NCBI GenBank assembly: GCA_033032175.1
Contig: CM065325.1
Coordinates: 3,128,930 to 3,192,929 of the forward strand
DNA: 64,000 bases
Reading direction: 5' to 3'
Origin: Saturnia japonica
Taxonomy: Eukaryota > Arthropoda > Insecta > Lepidoptera > Saturniidae
Part shown: positions 22,066 through 33,744 of the stretch, in pieces
How positions within the stretch are numbered: position 1 is the first letter of the stretch
Layout: each line of letters opens with the position of its first letter
Notes under the pieces: model-generated
The model's database searches: none
Seen by the model: the letters and a program-made list of their open reading frames with translations, nothing else
Told to the model about the DNA's origin: nothing
Position numbers and translations under genes: made by a program

Positions 22066-22734
22066 CAATTCTTTCAGCTGATAATGATAAAGATATCTTT
22101 GAAAAATAAACCTAAATGCAAGATAATTAAAATATATTATTCTTTGCATTTGAAATCGCAAATACGTTTGAGTTTACATAAAATAACAAAAGGTAGAGGA
22201 GATAAGGTCTCTGAAAAGAAGAAGTCTTTCTATTTAGTTTTGGGATATTTACATGCAGATAAAATAATTATTTGTGTAGTGTAGAAGAAGTTAGTTAATA
22301 AAGTGACAGAGGAAATTAGTAAATAATAATTGTTGAACACTAAAAATATCCATCAAATAAATAAAGGTAAACTAGTTCACGTAAATAAACTCCAAACGGG
22401 TTAGCTTTGTCAGCTTGCCCTTGTGCCCTTGGTTTGATGGATGACCCTCTAGTTAAATAAGATTTTAACGCTTAGTCAGCGGCGACTAGACGAACATACG
22501 CAAACGCTGCCAAATGTACCGTTTCACGAAGATAATTCTGTAATACGACGGAATTCAGGCGAAGAAATAAGAATGTTTATATAATATGTACCAACATTTT
22601 ATAGAATATTACATTTTATTTATTTTCGCAAAACTAGAAACATAAGTGTTTCTTTATATATTTTTTATTGATAAAGGAAAAAATTCCATACATTCAAAAC
22701 TGAATGTTTTGCTAACAGACACCCGAATATAAAA
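22066..22734. other. No gene seen
   Basis: AT-rich sequence. Nothing recognised. Confidence 0.4.
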
Positions 22735-22995
22735 TCATATTTTTTATACAACAAAGATGTCAAGCAATCACACAGCTCGGCTGATGGTAAGCGGCTACCG
22801 TAGACTATGGACGCTTTTAATAACATAAGTATCGCTGAGTGTTGCTGACGTCGAACTCCCCTATCCCAAAGGGCTCTAGAAACGCTACTCACCACAAGAA
22901 CACAACTACGTTATTTGGCTGCGATCTTCTGTTGGGTGAAAGTATTCCACCAGTCGGGCTGCCCGAAGAAAATAAAAATCTCCAAAGGATTTTTT
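22735..22995 (+). repeat. Dispersed repeat family G, copy 2
   Basis: Contains GGCTGATGGTAAGCGGCTAC, GGGCTCTAGAAACGCTACTC, TGCGATCTTCTGTTGGGTG and CCACCAGTCGGGCTGCCCG, as at 13010 and 47755. Confidence 0.65.
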
Positions 22996-25154
22996 CCGTG
23001 CCCTACTGCTCTTAATTAATTATATACATATATGTGCGGTTTCTTTGAACTGTAAGCTTAGGAAAACTATCTTTACTTGTATCATTCACGTAAGTTCTTC
23101 CAATAAAGTTTTATAATGTAATTATATTATCGATGATTTAGAAAAGTTTATTTAAATGCAATAAAATAGTACAAGGTTTCTGGGAATTATTGATTAAGCA
23201 ATTTGTCTTAATAGACAAAATTTTAAAGGATGTCCAGTTTTAAACTCTAAACAATTCCATTACCTCTAGAAATCCGTGCCAGTCTTGAAACGTCCAATTT
23301 ATATAGAGCTGTAGCAGTGCAAGATTAATTAATAGAGATTCCAATTTCCTCAAAGATATTCTAAATGTCAAATCTATTGCAATATTCCGATATCAGCTTC
23401 AGCTATTCGATATGTTGTTGTTATTCATAACATTGTAAATTTAATCACAATATATCCAACTATATACATCAAGCAAGTACAGAAAAGAACGAAATATAAG
23501 TTTTACGGCTTTTAATTCTCTGACTAATATAAATAGTATAGTTCTATTTTTTATTGATTAAAATTATCATTATCATTGTAAATATATAAAAAAAACGTAT
23601 TATATGTATAATATAATCGTTGATTAATTAATCATCATTCGTAAATTTTTATTGGTAAGTTTTTTTTAAATAAGTTTCAATATTCATCGTAAAATCATTG
23701 TATTTTTTTTTTAATTGGCTCTCTGGAATTAATGATATAATTGAAATTTAACACGAATATATTATTTTAGTCGGATCGTTGTATAGTTGATAAAATTTCA
23801 GCCTTTCGTGGCAAATTTCCGGATTGAACAAATTCTGGTACTACTTAGACAAATTTGTAAGATTGGGTATTTGTTTGTATGTATGTATCCATCAACCACC
23901 TACATCTAATATGAGTCTGTGTTCATTCAGTTTTTGTGTTTCAGTAATTGATACTGATTGCAGTGGCATGAGTAGGACCAGGAGCGGCTAATGCCAATTT
24001 TTGTGTTTTCTGTGCTCAGAAAAGCAAAATATCCATAACCCAAATTAAACAATATTTCTACATTTACTCACTTCTTTTATATAGTACAAAAATTCGAACT
24101 TCCTAGGTTTGTGGCTTATGAAATTATTAATTTTTTTAATGGTTGGGCGTCAGTCCGAATCTTGTGACATCCGGGGCATACCGCTTCCACTGTCCCTCCT
24201 AGCTACACCTCTGGTCAAAATTTACAGGACCCAACAGTAGAAGAAAATGTAATCGAGGAAATAGTTTACGTTCAATATATAAGATAATGATAATTAATTA
24301 TTTATTATTATGTATTTAAATGTTAATTCAAGTTTAAAGAAGAAGTCTCCTTCTCAGACTTGTCACAATTGGGTCTAAAGAAACTAATAGCCAATTACCT
24401 GTAACGGTTCCCAAAGTAATTTAGTTACAGAATATATCGTCGACTATATTTCATCATCACTCAAAAACACTCTTGGAGATTGATCGGGGCACTTAACAAC
24501 AGTTTTGTGCCGGGCGTCTGCTCTATTTTTCTTTGTTCTCCGCCAAACTTGAAGAGTTCTAAATTTAATCGCACAGAAATTATTATGTTCTCAGATATTT
24601 TTGAACAATTTTTTAGTTCATTTTTTTATATGCGTTTCTATCCGACTGTGAAAAAGGAGGGTTATGTTTTTCGAGCGTATATATATACGTATGTATGTAT
24701 ATTTCTTTGGCAAACTCTGTAAATTAAACGGCTTGATGGAGTTTAGTATACGAGGTGTCGTTAGATTTGTCTTAATTGTGGGAGTGACGTAGGCTATATA
24801 ATATTTAAGTAAGATGTCGGGGAATCTATTAAAAAGCAAAAATGGAAAAATATATTTTTGAATGAAAAGTTCTTTGGGCACGTTGACCACTTTTGGGATG
24901 GGAAAAAGCACTGAACTCGCGTGACCTTTATGCTCAGATAAATCATAGATGTGTATATAATACTTTCTAAATAAGAAGTTTTCAATTCTGACGTACAGTT
25001 CTACGACTGACAGTTTTTATTTAGTCAAATGTTTTTGTCGCAAACGGATTTTTCGTTACTTTTTAATAAAACAAATGAAGGTATACAGTAATAAACAAAC
25101 ATGTAGTCCCAGTAATTTTAAGTGTGCACTGCTATAAGTTGCTATAGCTATTTA
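22996..25154. other. No gene seen; one shared repeat block
   Basis: About 2.2 kb of AT-rich sequence without a supported ORF. Bases 24720-24800 (inverted) resemble 42590-42645: both carry CACAATTAAGAC-like sequence, then AATCTAACGA and an AA-GCCG block. A TATATATACGTATGTATGTA stretch lies near 24678. Confidence 0.4.
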
Positions 25155-25440
25155 CTAGTTGTGCTCTATGGTTTCACCCATGTTAAATTTATTCAGCTAA
25201 TAGTCCACCGCATCGCCGCCATCGTACCCGTGTTGCCTTGTCGTTGTTCTTACTTCCCGTACTTGCCTATAACTTTCCAGATTCTTTGACGTTCATGGCT
25301 ACTGCACTACTTCTAAGGGTCCTAGCGTAAAGTTATATAGCCTTCCTCGATAAAAGTTAATAAAATTCAAAAAGACTATTTGAAATCTGACTAGTAGTTC
25401 CAGAGATTAGTGCGTTCAAACAAACAAACAAACAAACAAT
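25155..25440 (-). mobile_element. Helitron-like element with terminal (CAAA)n
   Basis: It starts CTAGTTGTGCTCTATGG (inverted 3' end) and contains GTACTTGCCTATAACTTTCC and AGTTCCAGAGATTAGTGCG. It runs into a CAAA microsatellite at about 25414-25439. Relatives are 33553-33744, 41274-41535 and 51470-51731. Confidence 0.6.
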
Positions 25441-25456
25441 CTCATGATCTGTATAA

Positions 25457-25708
25457 CGTCCGTTTTTTAATAACATATCTGAGTTTATTATTCCCGATTA
25501 GTACATATTGTTAATAAGTACTATCTTTATTTTAAAACAGATATCGGCTTCCCTCTTATCTATCCAAGTTATAAGATATAGATATATATTATATAGATAC
25601 GTAAAATTATCCATTGATAGGTTATTGAAAAAAAAGTAAGAAAAAAGGTTATACTTGTCTATCTTTAGTAACTGAAACAACGGATAGAAAGGTTATTGAA
25701 AACGGCCG
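25457..25708. mobile_element. 252-bp MITE with CGGCCGTTTTCAATAAC terminal inverted repeats
   Basis: The left end CGTCCGTTTTTTAATAAC (25457-25474) is an imperfect inverted copy of GTTATTGAAAACGGCCG (25692-25708). The interior (GATTAGTACATATTG, ACAGATATCGG, CCATTGATAGGTTATTG) matches 58203-58415. Non-coding. Confidence 0.65.
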
Positions 25709-25954
25709 AAGATGACAAACCTTAGAAAGATCGCAGTCTAACTGACGTCAGTCATTATTGTTATCATCATTATAGTAATTATAGTTGCTGATCCTATGGA
25801 CTGAGTTGAAACGCGGTGACGTGATAATTGGCACTGGCAGTGCGTGTTACTAACCACATGTATTTTAAATAAAGTAGACGTCATTTATAGTTAGATCGAG
25901 TTGCGGAGAGGGAATTAATTAGTCAGATCACGATTTTGCATATTCGCCAACAGC

Positions 25955-26086
25955 TCAAGCCGAGGTTCGGCCACTTTGACACGATTTCGAGGCTGAGTGC
26001 CTTCAGCGCACGCCCTTAAGCTGTAAAAGCCGTCTGAGGCTTCGGGGCCCTTATGGCTAAAATTATAGTCAGGTCGAGAAAAAAAG
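25955..26086 (+). mobile_element. Jockey-tail retroposon, diverged copy
   Basis: GCCGAGGTTCGGCCACTTTG, GGCTGAGTGCC, GAAGCTG-equivalent AAGCTGTAAAAGCC and GGGGCCCTTATGGCTAA follow the 3' UTR of the element at 34150-37485 (37318-37476). The sequence ends in a short A-run. The stem of the tail hairpin survives as AAGCC/GGCTT while its loop has changed. Confidence 0.65.
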
Positions 26087-26354
26087 TTTGTTGAGAGCCA
26101 ATGTTATTAAAAAAGCGAAAGAGAATTAGTTACGGCTTTTGGCTTATTTTCTAATACTTTCATAACAGAACCACATGTGCTGGGTTCTGGAGTCACGGTT
26201 TTATGGTAAACACCAACTCCGAACGAACAAAATAGTTCTCTACGTCATATATTTACAGTTTGTATTGTAAAACTGTGAAATTGTCTTCCAGCCAGCGTGT
26301 TCCTTCCTTTCTAAAACAATCTTCAAACATTACGTGAAAAGATATTTTAGTAAA

Positions 26355-26450
26355 CCGGCATAAGAGCGACGAATGGCGATGGATTGTAGAGTCCTCGGTG
26401 GTCGCCGATGTCGTTGGATTGATCTTTGCCTTCCATCAGGTATGTTGCCA
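26355..26450 (-). repeat. Dispersed repeat family F fragment, inverted
   Basis: The minus strand reads CGGCGACCACCGAGGACTC and TACAATCCATCGCC, matching parts of 572-740 and 41575-41760. Confidence 0.4.
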
Positions 26451-27117
26451 TCTTTTTGTCGTGTAAAAAAGTAGCTTTTGGCACGAACACTCCTGGAGGC
26501 CTAGCCAGGTTGCCTTATTTTGCAACAGAAATACGTGTGTGGTGGCAATTTATCACTATCTTCTTAAATTCTAAAATAACAAAGTGCAAATTCTTATTAT
26601 AACTTTTTAAATCTTTTATTTATTCGATATTAACTTACGTTTATTTTATTCGTTCAAATAAAGATTGAGAAAGCTGAAATGATATATACTAAAGGCAAAG
26701 CAATTTATTCGCACGGTTCGTTTAAACAGTCTTGTCATCTGACGCGTGTCGACGAATGTATTCGTAAATAAATATAAAACGCAGCTTGGCGTTCGTTCTG
26801 ACATTTGAACAAGAAAATTAGTGATCACTAGATGTGACATTTAATACGCAAACTAGAACAAAAGTGTACATGCAGTTTAGTTTAGAAAACAAAATGTGGT
26901 ACATAAAAAAATTGCAAATAAACCGTTTTTCAATATAAATTCTGTTTATTTTTCATAACATTTGTACAGGGAATGGCTGGACTCAATAGATAGCTACTTA
27001 TTACGTTATTATTCTTTAATTAATAATTAATTTAAGATTTCACTAACTCCAAATCACATAACACTGTTTTATGTTTTTATTACTTACTGTCATCAAATAT
27101 AATCTTCTTTTTTTTTA
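26451..27117. other. No gene seen
   Basis: AT-rich sequence. Nothing recognised. Confidence 0.4.
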
Positions 27118-27376
27118 CTGCCTCGTTAGCCTAGTGATCGTTAGCGCGACTGCTATCAGCGAGGTCCTGGGTTCGAATCCCAGATCGAGCAAAGTGTTAT
27201 TGGGTTTTTCCTATGAAATTCCCAGTAGCGGCTCGGAGTTAGGTTCCGTGCCCGATTAATGGCAATAGGCTCGCCCCCTATTATATGGGACCTAAAGACA
27301 TACTCGGCAAATTGTGGGTGTACAATTAGTACACCTCTGCCTAACCCTTCGGGGAATACAGGCGTGATGGTATGTT
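27118..27376 (+). mobile_element. tRNA-derived SINE, first family, near full length
   Basis: The head has the A box TTAGCCTAGTGATCG at 27126 and the B box GGTTCGAATCC at 27170-27180, an RNA polymerase III promoter. The body passes CCCAGTAGCGGCTCGG, CCCGATTAATGGCAATAGG and CACCTCTGCCTAACCC and ends GGCGTGATGGTATGTT. It extends well past the tRNA part and so is a SINE, not a tRNA gene. Confidence 0.8.
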
Positions 27377-27537
27377 CTTCTTCACGCTTAAACGGTTGGA
27401 CCAATTTTGATGAATTTTGTTATGGATGCTTGTTTGATTTAATGAGGATTGTCATGGATGGACACATAGGATACTTTTAAGGTTTTTTAAAGGTGAATTT
27501 TAAATTACATGTGGGTGAAACCGCGGAGCTTATCTAG
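27377..27537 (+). mobile_element. Helitron-like 3' end fragment
   Basis: TTCTTCACGCTTAAACGG, CCAATTTTGATGAATTTTG and GAAACCGCGGAGCTTATCTAG end in CTAG at 27534-27537. The SINE at 27118 abuts its 5' side, close to the same CTTCACGCTTAAAC motif that was hit by the insertion at 12695. Confidence 0.55.
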
Positions 27538-28512
27538 TAAGTATATAAGTATAGATTATTTTTTATATTATGTATATCTTACATTTTCTAACATCTTCGA
27601 CGCGTGGCGACTCGTGTAATTTCGCCGCATTCCGTACAATAGTGATAAATTAACATATAATTATAAGTAATTATTTTTGTTTTTATTCCTTAACTGTGTC
27701 AAAAGACCTCTTTTTGTACTGAATTTCACGACCTTATGTTCCCGGTACTTCCTACAGGTGTTGATAATCGATCAGTGAGCTGATTATAAAGGGCTGTATC
27801 TCTTTGTTCCGTTACCTTAGCAACTTTTTTTTTTATAACAGTATGAGGCCTCTTTGTATTTGATAATAATAAAGAAATAAAAATAATAAATACGGACAAA
27901 TAAAGAAATACAGGATTTCGTTTTTTTTTTTCATTTTAGGTACGGATCCCTTATATTATGTGTTTCGAGGCTCAAACACTTTTTAAACATAAGTTATCTG
28001 TGGTTGTTAAATACGTATGAAAATATAGATCGTAGAGAAATAAGGACAGAAATAAAAAAGTCATAAAGAAAGCTCTACAAATTTTAATATACACAAACAT
28101 AAAAAAAACTTTTCGTTTTATGACACAATATTTTCACGTTAGTTTTATAGTTAACATTATTAAAAAGGGTTATTGTATTCACTACAAATCATAACGTCTA
28201 CATACCCATACTTTCTCAGGACTTATAATATCAACTTTATATAAAAAATACATACTAATATAATTTAATGTTATAATATAGGTTTAACAACAGCGAATGT
28301 TTAACTTTGAGTTAGTATTTTGATATTTAGAACTCTATTTATTTAACATATTATTATGAAGATGGATAATTCTTTTATAAATTACTTTTTTATTTTATTT
28401 CTTTTTTTTATCTGTTTTTTTTTTAACTTTATCTATACAACATATTATATAGTTGGTTATTTCTTTGATTAGTTATTCTGATATATTTTTTACTGTATCT
28501 GTACAACATTTT
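27538..28512. other. No gene seen
   Basis: AT-rich sequence up to the left edge of the duplicated segment. Confidence 0.4.
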
Positions 28513-28719
28513 ATAAAGTTCAAACCCCACGTTTATCTGTTTAACTGGAAACTTGTGTACTTACAGTATACACAATAAATCTTATCTACTACCATAGGAT
28601 AACTTTCCGTGGAGTTATGACCTTTAAAATTTTTAGGAGGAAAAATAAAATAAAGTGAATCGTATGGAACGACACTAAATGGTATTCTTGTATATCCGGA
28701 GACGTGTATAGTGTATTTT

Positions 28720-28981
28720 TTGCGGAGCTCGGAGTTTCGCTTTGTGCCCGATTAATGGCAACAGGCTCGCCCCCTATTACATTTCCAAGTCCGGTGAAGC
28801 TGTAAAAGCCGCAGCGGCTTTAGGGCCCCTCAGGATAACAGTGTAGTCAGATCTAAAAAAAAAAAAACCCCCCTATTACATGGTACCTCGAAACATACCC
28901 GGCGTACTGTGGCTGTACCTTAATACACCTCTCCCTAACCCTTCGAATATACAGGCGTGATGTTATGGTATGTTATTTTAT
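28720..28981 (+). mobile_element. tRNA-SINE body (5'-truncated) split by a retroposon
   Basis: It starts within the body (GAGCTCGGAGTTTCGCTTTG) and runs GCCCGATTAATGGCAACAGG. It is interrupted at 28783-28868, then continues GGTACCTCGAAACATACCCG to CAGGCGTGATGTTATGG. The equivalent in copy 2 is 38302-38560. Confidence 0.7.
28783..28868 (+). mobile_element. 86-bp Jockey-tail retroposon with target-site duplication
   Basis: TTCCAAGTCCGGTGAAGCTG through the hairpin AAAGCCGCAGCGGCTTT to GTAGTCAGATCT plus poly(A). The 13-bp CCCCCTATTACAT is duplicated at 28770-28782 and 28869-28881. It starts within a few bases of the same point as the independent insertion at 12695. Confidence 0.85.
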
Positions 28982-30029
28982 AACTTATCCAGTAATTTAA
29001 CTTTAGGAGCTACGTCACGCCTCGTTAAGGGGGGTGAATATGTAAATGTCACATGATACGCGCCTGAAAGCCGCGAAAGGTGTGCCACTTAAGTTGTGAC
29101 GCAATGAGATGTAACGCTCCTTGACGTCACAATGTTTATGCCTCATTTCTTTCCATTTACTGGTAGCAAAGATGTCCTGTTCATGAAATATATTTAAAAA
29201 AAAAAATGTTTTGGTGAGTGTTGTATTAATTCATTTTTAACCCCCGACGCACACAGATGGTGGTACAATGACGTTATATAAATAGATGCGTTATACTCTC
29301 ACTAAAAGCATTTGAAAATGTTACAAATTTTGTTATCAGCAAGATGAAACAAAAGAGATAGGAAACCACAACGTAAGGTGGAAACTCTGTTGTCAAAAAA
29401 GGATACAAGTTTCTTCTCACTCACGCCGGTATCAAGTCGAAAGTGAACCGAGGGCAATTGCCCACTATTCACGATGGCATGTACAGAGCTTCAATGCCGT
29501 ATAAGTATACTCATAAAATATCATTGGGGTGGTATAAGTATAACACGTGTATCCGTTTATATGTCTGTCTGTGGCATCGTAGCTCCCAAACGGCTGAACC
29601 GATTTCGATTTGGTTTTTTTGTTTGAAAGATGACTTAATCGAGAGTGTTCTAAGCTATAAATCAAGAAAATTTGTTCAGCCGCCTGAATACTATTAGCTG
29701 TTTTTCTTCTGAAATTTGCAAGATACCTAAGTCCTCACCAAATTACAACAGAGATATCGTGTTTGTGCTCATTGGGATGGTCTCAACGAGTTAACCAATA
29801 CTGAGTTTATCTCAATGGGTTGGTTAATTGGTTATACGTTTAGTTTTTTTTCCAATTTGCCTTGTAAATGTCGTTATCATTTTAGTAAGTATATCCATGT
29901 TAGATAGTCATCGCTTACCTTGTCAGGAATGGCCGAGTGGGTATATTCATAACTGAATATTCATAACTACCCTACTGCACGGATTGAGTGGAAGGGTATA
30001 TAAGGCGTACCACACAAGGAGCAGGGGAT

Positions 30030-30172
30030 GGGTCGTCACAAACTTTCGCGGCTGAGTGCCCTAAGCGCTCGCCCCCAAGTCCGGTGAAGCTGTAAAAGCC
30101 GCAGCGGCTCTGTTTGACGATAGGGCCCCTAAGGCTAACAGTGTAGTCAGTTCAAAAAAAAAAAAAAAAAAA
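30030..30172 (+). mobile_element. Jockey-tail retroposon, longer form
   Basis: GGGTCGTCACAAACTTTCGC, GGCTGAGTGCC and GCGCTCGCCCCCAAGTCCGG follow the 3' UTR of the 34150-37485 element, then end in poly(A). A small CTGTTTGACGA insertion interrupts the region just after the hairpin. The copy 2 equivalent is 39610-39757. Confidence 0.75.
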
Positions 30173-30480
30173 TTCTGACTTGGATCGTCAAATCAATCAC
30201 AACGTCTAGTCACTTATTCACAGTCCGCAAATTATATTTGTAGTCCATGAATTATATTCGCAGTAGTCAGAGTCTCCTGACTGGTACTGTCTCCATGAAT
30301 GGTTTTATATGTACTTCTAAATTAACTATATCATATAGTATATATCTATATCCAGAAGTAAATATAAAACCAACAAAAAAGTATAAAAAATAGGAAAATA
30401 TAAAATTCATTATGATCTTTATAGGTTATTAATATGTTATCACTCGAAAGCGCATCACTGAAATACGGTTGATAAATGAG

Positions 30481-32044
30481 AATACAGAAGCATCGGAGTA
30501 TAATATATAAGTAGGTGTTTTGAGGTTCGGACACCCTACTTAGTCCTAAACTGAACCGCTAATATTCACCATAATACAGAAGCATGGGAGTATAATATAT
30601 AAGTAGGTGATTTGAGGTTCGGACACCCTACTTAGTCCTAAACTGAACAGCTAATATTCACCATAATACAGAAGCATGGGAGTATAATATATAAGTAGGT
30701 GTTTTGAGGTATGGACACTCTAATTAGTCATAAGCTGAACCGCTAATATTCATCATAATACAGAAGCATGGGAGTATAATATATAAGTAGGTGTTTTGAG
30801 GTTCGTACACCCTACTTAGTCCTAAACTGAACCGCTAATATTCACCATAATACAGAAGCATGGGAGTATAATATATAAGTAGGTGATTTGAGGTTCGGAC
30901 ACCCTACTTAGTCCTAAACTGAACAGCTAATATTCACCATAATACAGAAGCATGGGAGTATAATATATAAGTAGGTGTTTTGAGGTATGGACACTCTAAT
31001 TAGTCATAAGCTGAACCGCTAATATTCATCATAATACAGAAGCATGGGAGTATAATATATAAGTAGGTGTTTTGAGGTTCGTACACCCTACTTAGTCCTA
31101 AACTGAACCGCTAATATTCACCATAATACAGAAGCATGGGAGTATAATATATAAGTAGGTGATTTGAGGTTCGGACACCCTACTTAGTCCTAAACTGAAC
31201 AGCTAATATTCACCATAATACAGAAGCATGGGAGTATAATATATAAGTAGGTGTTTTGAGGTTCGTACACCCTACTTAGTCCTAAACTGAACCGCTAATA
31301 TTCACCATAATACAGAAGCATCGGAGTATAATATATAAGTAGGTGTTTTGAGGTTCGGACACCCTACTTAGTCCTAAACTGAACCGCTAATATTCACCAT
31401 AATACAGAAGCATGGGAGTATAATATATAAGTAGGTGTTTTGAGGTATGGACACTCTAATTAGTCATAAGCTGAACCGCTAATATTCATCATAATACAGA
31501 AGCATGGGAGTATAATATATAAGTAGGTGTTTTGAGGTTCGTACACCCTACTTAGTCCTAAACTGAACCGCTAATATTCACCATAATACAGAAGCATCGG
31601 AGTATAATATATAAGTAGGTGTTTTGAGGTTCGGACACCCTACTTAGTCCTAAACTGAACCGCTAATATTCACCATAATACAGAAGCATGGGAGTATAAT
31701 ATATAAGTAGGTGATTTGAGGTTCGGACACCCTACTTAGTCCTAAACTGAACAGCTAATATTCACCATAATACAGAAGCATGGGAGTATAATATATAAGT
31801 AGGTGTTTTGAGGTATGGACACTCTAATTAGTCATAAGCTGAACCGCTAATATTCATCATAATACAGAAGCATGGGAGTATAATATATAAGTAGGTGTTT
31901 TGAGGTTCGTACACCCTACTTAGTCCTAAACTGAACCGCTAATATTCACCATAATACAGAAGCATGGGAGTATAATATATAAGTAGGTGTTTTGAGGTAT
32001 GGACACTCTACTTAGTCTAAGCTGAACCGCCAATATTCGTCGAA
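30481..32044 (+). repeat. 92-bp satellite, 17 tandem monomers with higher-order pattern
   Basis: Monomers start AATACAGAAGCAT at 30481 and every 92 bases to 31953. Four variants are distinguishable: A (CATCGG, GGTTCGG), B (GTGATTTGAGG, GAACAGC), C (GGTATGGACACTCTAATTAG, CATAAGC) and D (GGTTCGTACACCC). The order is A B C D, B C D, B D, A C D, A B C D, C'. The last unit is diverged and decays into unique sequence. Each monomer has an inverted repeat GTAGGTGT...ACACCCTAC. Only copy 1 of the duplication contains the array. No coding potential. Confidence 0.95.
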
Positions 32045-32220
32045 TATCCTAATGACATAACCTGACCTCTTCGGAACATTCACTATAACACAAAATGTGC
32101 ACCATGACTTATCCATGACACAAATTTACTATAGAAAAAACTGTAATTTTCAATTTATTGATTTTATGAGCGATTACAGCTTTGCTTTTGATGGTGTAAA
32201 GTTAAGGACAAAAACTAGTT
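32045..32220. other. Copy-1-specific flank of the satellite
   Basis: Unique sequence present only in copy 1, together with 30357-30480 on the other side. No gene. Confidence 0.6.
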
Positions 32221-33079
32221 TACTTTTGTGCATTTTAAGACCCCCATGTGAAAGTTATAGCGACGCTCATTTATAGATTATAAAATACTCTTAGTGATGA
32301 GAAAATGTGAAACTGAAGCGGTAAATTCCGTTTACTATGCGGACAGCCCGTCGTCGCGTCGTTGTAACCTATACAGGGGAGTTTCGAGAAGGTTGTGAAA
32401 ATGAGATATACAGATTTGTTTTAAACATACCTAATAATCACGAACAATAAACATTATTTAGGTCTGTAAAACATCACTAAGACCACTAGAGTTTCGACAT
32501 ACGATTATAATTAGCTTTTATTCTAACGTTTAAAACTATAACTTACAATGGAAATATCACCAATAATGATCACCCCAAGGGCATCTATGGACAGGACCTA
32601 GCACCTGTTCTTAGTGAAGCAGCTCCAAATATGAGGAGTGAAAGGTGAGCTTAATGCCGATATACTGTAAACTTAAGTTTATTTAGATAGGTACTGTAAA
32701 TTTCAATCCAATTATTCAGTATCTATCAATATCCTTCCTCATTTTCTTATTACCTCCAATGTCTGATTATTTTACTATGCGTATGCGAATCGTGCGAACT
32801 AACGCCCTCTGCCGGTGTCATCAATAAACGTTCATTGTATGGTGTCTGGCTAAAATTCGAGACAAGAAAATTTATGACTAAGAACTAAATGTTCGATTGA
32901 CCCAATTCAATAAAGAGATGAATGAAAGCAGTTCATTGCCTTCCCGCTGGCTTTTCTCACATAAATTCAAGGGGAAGCGCAAATAAAATATATTAATTCT
33001 TACGATTGCCTATAAAATGAGAGAATCGAATTTGTGTTACGTTGTTTATGTTAAAGCTTTATTACAATAATAACTATTA

Positions 33080-33176
33080 GTTGTATAAAATTGGTGTTTA
33101 ACAATTCAGTTAGAATGAGAAAGATATAGAAAATAACTCGACTATGACGCGAGAGAAGCTGCGAGAAAAGCGCTAG
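33080..33176 (+). mobile_element. Helitron-like 3' end in copy 1
   Basis: AATTCAGTTAGAATGAGAAAG, GACGCGAGAGAAGCTGCGAG and a CTAG terminus at 33173-33176. The same sequence is at 40800-40896 in copy 2. Confidence 0.55.
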
Positions 33177-33552
33177 TATATAGTAAGTATTATAACTTTT
33201 CGGTGGTTTGGCTGTGTTCTGTTACAATTTGGACAATGTATACAATAATACTCTATTATTATACTCTGTAAAACTCTACAACGCGGCAACGGGTATTCAC
33301 ACAAAGGTTTGTTGGTTGTAATAAAATGAAAGTATATTAGGTATACGTACTAACATAAGTTTTACTTCTAGTATAACAAAGTTGTAAAATTGCTTTCCGC
33401 TTTAACCTTATTACAGTTGAAAGTTTCAAACAACAACACTATACTAACAGAGTTTCTGCGTGAACGACAATTCCCAACGGTACTTGCTTTTATTGGCAAT
33501 GGTTACAGAATTATAATTATTTTTAAAGTAAATAGATCTGTTTTATATTTAT

Positions 33553-33744
33553 AGTAGCTGTACCCCACGATTCCACCCGTATTAAAATTATTCTCCCAAT
33601 TCTCCACTGCGTCGCTTCATAAAACTCGTATAGCCTATTGTTGTTCTCACTACCGGTATGTGCCTAATAATTTTCAGATTACTTGAAGTTTATGGTTACT
33701 GCTTTGCTACATAGTCCATCGTAGCGTGAAGCTAAATAAATAGG
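33553..33744 (-). mobile_element. Helitron-like element truncated at the duplication edge
   Basis: It starts GTAGCTGTACCCCACG (inverted 3' end) and is cut at CTAAATAAATAGG. The copy 2 version (41274-41535) continues into the usual 5' part, so the breakpoint of copy 1 lies inside this element. Confidence 0.6.

Larger units (their letters stand above)
28513..33744 (+). repeat. Duplicated segment, copy 1 (with satellite)
   Basis: From ATAAAGTTCAAACCCCACG to CTAAATAAATAGG this matches 38095-41465 in direct orientation with only a few differences per kilobase. The match breaks at about 30356 (copy 1) and 39941 (copy 2). Copy 1 then has about 1.86 kb extra (30357-32220) including the satellite, and the match resumes at 32221/39942. 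The segment contains a split SINE, two Jockey-tail insertions and Helitron-like ends, all shared. The 84-residue ORF inside (29443-29697) is repeated in copy 2 and lies in transposon-like sequence. Confidence 0.9.

Noticed and set aside
27118..27190. Genuine tRNA genes at 27118 and 59581
   Set aside because: A and B boxes are present, but both heads continue into the same 190-base SINE body and the cloverleaf is degraded.
29443..29697. 84-residue ORF present twice (also 39022-39276)
   Set aside because: Its repetition comes from the segmental duplication. The sequence carries the CGGCTGAACCGATTTCG motif of Helitron-like repeats, and there is no domain.
30481..32044. CRISPR-like array
   Set aside because: The repeats are contiguous 92-bp monomers with no unique spacers, in a eukaryotic sequence. 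It is satellite DNA.
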